From Evtepia gabavorous (GTDB lineage: Bacteria > Bacillota > Clostridia > Oscillospirales > Oscillospiraceae), in assembly GCF_003425665.1 (NCBI RefSeq), contig NZ_QQRQ01000003.1, forward strand, positions 62,001 through 126,000: a DNA stretch of 64,000 bases, written 5' to 3'. Of this stretch, positions 61,387-64,000 are shown one piece after another. Each line of letters opens with the position of its first letter. Position 1 is the first letter of the stretch. The translations under genes and the position numbers were made by a program. The notes below the pieces were generated by a model. That model ran no database searches and was not told the origin of the DNA. It worked only from the letters and a program-made list of their open reading frames with translations.

Positions 61387-62052
61387 TTAGGGGTGAATTC
61401 TGCCATCCTCAATGCGGATGACTCGGTCGGCCTGGGCGGCAATGTCCGGGTTGTGGGTAATCATGACAATGGTTTGGTGGAACTCTTGGCTGGTCCGCTT
61501 CAGAAGGGCGATGACCTCCTGGCTGGTTTTGGAATCCAGGTTGCCGGTGGGCTCGTCGGCCAAGACAATGGCCGGTTTGGAAGCCAGGGCCCGGGCGATG
61601 GCCACCCGCTGCTGCTGCCCCCCGGACAACTGGTTGGGCATGCTGTTCAGTTTTTTCTCCAAGCCAAGCAGGGTGACGACTTTTTCCAGGAACCTTTCGT
61701 CGGGACGTTTCCGGTCCAACTGCATGGGCAGAACAATGTTTTCATAGGCACTGAGAATCGGGACCAGATTATAATTCTGAAAAATAAAACCAATTCTCTG
61801 CCGGCGGAAGACGGTGAGGTCTTCATCCTTTAGCTTTCCCAGTTCGAAGCGGTCCACCTTGACACTGCCGCTGGTGGGACGGTCCAATCCGCCCAGCATA
61901 TTCAGCAGTGTGGATTTTCCGCTGCCGGAAGTACCGATGATAGCGACAAATTCACCTTGGTGAATGGAGATGGAGACATCATCCAATGCCTTGACCAGAT
62001 TCGGCCCTTGGCCATACTGTTTGGTTAGATGCGATGCGGTTAAGATTTCCAT
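61387..62052 (-). CDS. MacB/LolD-type ABC transporter ATPase
   Basis: A 221-residue ATPase with Walker A GTSGSGKST near 40, Q-loop IFQNYNLVP, signature LSGGQQQRV near 143, Walker B IVLADEPTGNLDSKT near 165 and the switch His in ITHNPD. The LDSKTSQEV segment is typical of ATPases that pair with FtsX permeases. ATG 62052 follows GAGGGAGA. The operon ATPase-permease lies behind the GHKL/LytTR pair, likely its regulator. Confidence 0.95.
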   Translation of the reverse strand: MEILTASHLTKQYGQGPNLVKALDDVSISIHQGEFVAIIGTSGSGKSTLLNMLGGLDRPTSGSVKVDRFELGKLKDEDLTVFRRQRIGFIFQNYNLVPILSAYENIVLPMQLDRKRPDERFLEKVVTLLGLEKKLNSMPNQLSGGQQQRVAIARALASKPAIVLADEPTGNLDSKTSQEVIALLKRTSQEFHQTIVMITHNPDIAAQADRVIRIEDGRIHP

Positions 62053-62154
62053 GGTTTCTCCCTCGTTTCTTTGGTTTCAACGGTAGGTACAGAATACCAT
62101 CTGCCGCAAAAACCACAAGAGAAAATGCGTAAATTAACACGGAGAAGGTAAAAT

Positions 62155-62202
62155 CTAAAAAACATGAATGCAGCGCCGCCCCAAAGGAAGGGGCGGCGCT
62201 GC
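62155..62202 (-). terminator. Terminator of the GHKL kinase gene
   Basis: GCAGCGCCGCCCC pairs with GGGGCGGCGCTGC (62170-62202), and on the minus strand TTTTTT follows a few bases later. It separates the two-component genes from the ABC genes. Confidence 0.85.
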
Positions 62203-62208
62203 AAAATG

Positions 62209-63504
62209 TTATGAGGGAATCGGCAGGAGAATTTTTAAGGTAAAGATTCCGTCCTTTCCATGGGTGAGACAATGCCCGCCGTATTTTTCCACGGTACGTT
62301 GGATGTTTGCCAAGCCGAAGCCGTGGAGGAAGGGGTCTTCCTTGGTGGTCCGACCGTTCCAGACAAGGGAAGAAGACATGGTGTTTTCCACCAAAACCAG
62401 AAGCATGTCTCGAACCCGGGAGGTTTTCACAGTCACCAGGCGCTGTGCGTCTGGAAGTTGCATACAGGCTTCGATGGCGTTGTCCAGGGCATTTCCGAAA
62501 AGCGTGCTGATATCCAAAGGGTCCAAGAAGTGACCGGCTTCAAAATGGATGACCGAGGTAAAGTCAATGGACTTTTCCCGGGCCAGCCTGGCTTTGTCCC
62601 GAATGATTGCATCCAGATACTCATTCCCGGTATGCTGATAACTCTCATACGCCTGGAGCTGGTCCTGGAGGGTCTGAGCGGCTTGGTGAAGAACAGGACT
62701 GTTTTCGGATTGGGACTGCAAAACCAAAAGATGGTTTTTCATGTCATGGTAGATCTGACGGACTCGTTCCTCATCTTGAAGGCGGTCCTTGTAGTAGGTT
62801 TTCTGTTTCTCCAGGGCCTGGGCCCGGTAGGTGGTTTGGACCGAGGTACAGATATAGGCGGCCAGATAGATGCAGCCAAAGCTGGAAAAGATGGAGGCAA
62901 AACAGATGGGGTAGACGATAGCAATGTTTTCCGGCAAAAAGCAAAGGATGGTAAAGATAGCCACAAATGGAGCCAGCATCAGGGTATCTACAATCAGCCA
63001 CATGGAGGACGTCAAACTGGCGGAAATCTGCCCCAGATATCGCCGGAGACAGAACCAGGCCAACGCCCAAAACAGCAGGCGAAGGAACAAAGCTGCGGTG
63101 TGGAAGAGAGTGCTCCACAGGTAGTCTTCAGGGGACCAGGGGATCAGACTGGAGTCGCCGGATGCGCCGGTAAAGGAGAAAAATAAGCGGCTGCTGGTAT
63201 CAAGCATCAAATAGTTTATGGCGATCAGTGCAGGGTAGAAAACCAGTACGGCAGCGGCTTTTGCCATCCAGCGGCCCTGATGAAACAGCATGACATAGAG
63301 AAGAAATCCAACCAAGACACCCAATAGATTGGATAGGTCGTTGGAGTAGATAATCACATCTGCAATATAGCAGAAACAGAGAAAGGCAGGAATCCGCAGG
63401 CCCCAATGCTTCCGGACAGGCAGAAAGGTATGCAGCATCCAGAAGAAAAGAAAGGTGTACAGAAGAGATAAAATGGTGGAAAGCACTTCCAGACATAGAA
63501 TCAC
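62209..63504 (-). CDS. GHKL-domain sensor kinase (AgrC-like)
   Basis: A 431-residue membrane kinase with about six spans in its first 200 residues, a dimerisation helix with the phosphoacceptor region VRQIYHDMKNHLLVLQSQ near 245, and a GHKL ATPase domain containing NALDNAIEACMQ and GFGLANIQRTVEKYGG. This is the plan of AgrC/ComD-like peptide sensors. I set the start at GTG 63504, whose GTGA overlaps the regulator stop; an upstream frame exists but would lie inside the regulator gene. A peptide signal is inferred; no signal-peptide gene was seen. Confidence 0.88.
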   Translation of the reverse strand: MILCLEVLSTILSLLYTFLFFWMLHTFLPVRKHWGLRIPAFLCFCYIADVIIYSNDLSNLLGVLVGFLLYVMLFHQGRWMAKAAAVLVFYPALIAINYLMLDTSSRLFFSFTGASGDSSLIPWSPEDYLWSTLFHTAALFLRLLFWALAWFCLRRYLGQISASLTSSMWLIVDTLMLAPFVAIFTILCFLPENIAIVYPICFASIFSSFGCIYLAAYICTSVQTTYRAQALEKQKTYYKDRLQDEERVRQIYHDMKNHLLVLQSQSENSPVLHQAAQTLQDQLQAYESYQHTGNEYLDAIIRDKARLAREKSIDFTSVIHFEAGHFLDPLDISTLFGNALDNAIEACMQLPDAQRLVTVKTSRVRDMLLVLVENTMSSSLVWNGRTTKEDPFLHGFGLANIQRTVEKYGGHCLTHGKDGIFTLKILLPIPS

Positions 63505-64000
63505 AGCAAATCCCCCCAGTATTCCGTCAGGCGCTCCATAAATTCCTTTCGTTTGGGCTGGCTGATGGGGATGGTTTCTCCTGTGACCAGTGTGATCTCC
63601 AGCTTTTTGACCCCTTTTACGAAAAAGAGATTCACCAGGTAACTGGTATGACACCGGGCAAACCCCTGTCCCTGCAAGGTGCTCTCCATCTCTTTCATAC
63701 TTTTGTAAGATAGGATATTTTCCTGTTCTGTATGGCAGAGCAAGTTCCGGTTAAAGGTCTCGATGTAGCGCAGGTCCCGCAGAAATACCTTATATTTCCC
63801 TGTGTCATTGACGATGAGCAGAAACGGGTCTGGTTCTGTTTGCCGACGGGCCAGGAATTTATCCATCTCGGCCTTGAGACGGATGTATTGAAGCGGCTTT
63901 ATGATGTAGTTGGTTGCCTGGTATTGGTAGCCCTCCAGACCGTATTGGGTCAGTGTGGTGAGAAAAATGATTGCCACCTTGCTATCCAGCTTTCGAATCT
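63501..64000 (-). CDS. LytTR-family response regulator (partial, runs off right edge)
   Basis: The last 165 or so codons of a regulator. The end of the receiver domain is visible (VAIIFLTTLTQYGLEGYQYQ, YIIKPLQYIRL), then a LytTR DNA-binding domain (DLRYIETFNRNLLCHT, YKSMKEMESTLQGQGFARCH, NLFFVKGVKKLEI). The frame continues to base 64000, so the N-terminus with the phosphoacceptor is missing. The stop overlaps the kinase start by four bases. Together they form an Agr-like pair. Confidence 0.9.
   Translation of the reverse strand, partial: IRKLDSKVAIIFLTTLTQYGLEGYQYQATNYIIKPLQYIRLKAEMDKFLARRQTEPDPFLLIVNDTGKYKVFLRDLRYIETFNRNLLCHTEQENILSYKSMKEMESTLQGQGFARCHTSYLVNLFFVKGVKKLEITLVTGETIPISQPKRKEFMERLTEYWGDLL

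Overview
The window reads as a chromosomal segment of a low-to-mid G+C anaerobic Firmicute, most likely a gut Clostridia of the Oscillospiraceae type. The basis is gene content: a kdp operon with KdpF, TIGR04076, a DUF421/DUF4363 pair, CD1871A-type CXXC and TnpV proteins, GHKL/LytTR two-component pairs, and AGGAGG ribosome sites nearly everywhere. The genus is inference; no rRNA or tRNA gene was seen.

Layout. (1) 1-5530, chromosomal backbone: a kdpFABC potassium-pump operon preceded by an extra mini-ORF, then a micro-protein and a TIGR04076 protein ending in a strong, probably bidirectional terminator. (2) 5575-44974, about 39 kb of foreign DNA made of three integrative elements in tandem, all using the 3' end of guaA as target. 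The 11-base core TATTCCCACTC, which contains the guaA stop region, occurs at 5575, 20606, 33371 (one mismatch) and 44964. Each of the three intervals has an integrase at its right-hand (guaA) end, an Xis-like protein, a phage-type repressor, a RepA-like ATPase and a 9-base iteron array. Each also has its own version of an 11-bp-phased repeat pair near both ends (TGCTATCA, TGTTGCCA, TGTAGCCA for elements 1, 2, 3). (3) 44963-64000, backbone again: guaA, a DUF421/DUF4363 pair, a TetR-MATE efflux pair, a decayed DUF5131 gene, rarA/mgsA, purC, a two-component system with an ABC exporter that includes a permease-M1 peptidase fusion, and a MacB/FtsX-type ABC transporter with a GHKL/LytTR pair that runs off the right edge.

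Cargo. Element 1 is a defence island: a regulator, a type I restriction system (hsdM, hsdS, hsdR, with a small membrane protein inserted) and an RloC-like ABC ATPase fused to a LexA/S24 protease domain. Element 2 carries an AlwI-like type IIS restriction enzyme, a double-domain adenine methyltransferase, a small controller and a TrlF-type PHP-ATPase, plus TnpV and a MOBV relaxase. Element 3 carries an envelope methionine-sulfoxide repair module (MsrAB lipoprotein, TlpA-like lipoprotein, polyferredoxin membrane protein, CXXC mini-protein) with its own two-component system and a MOBV relaxase. The three cores are related but mosaic: RepA of elements 1 and 3 resemble each other most, while the integrases and repressors of elements 1 and 2 resemble each other most.

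Before the insertions the TIGR04076 gene and guaA would have been convergent neighbours sharing the terminator at 5466-5526. All family assignments come from reading motifs; no database search was possible.
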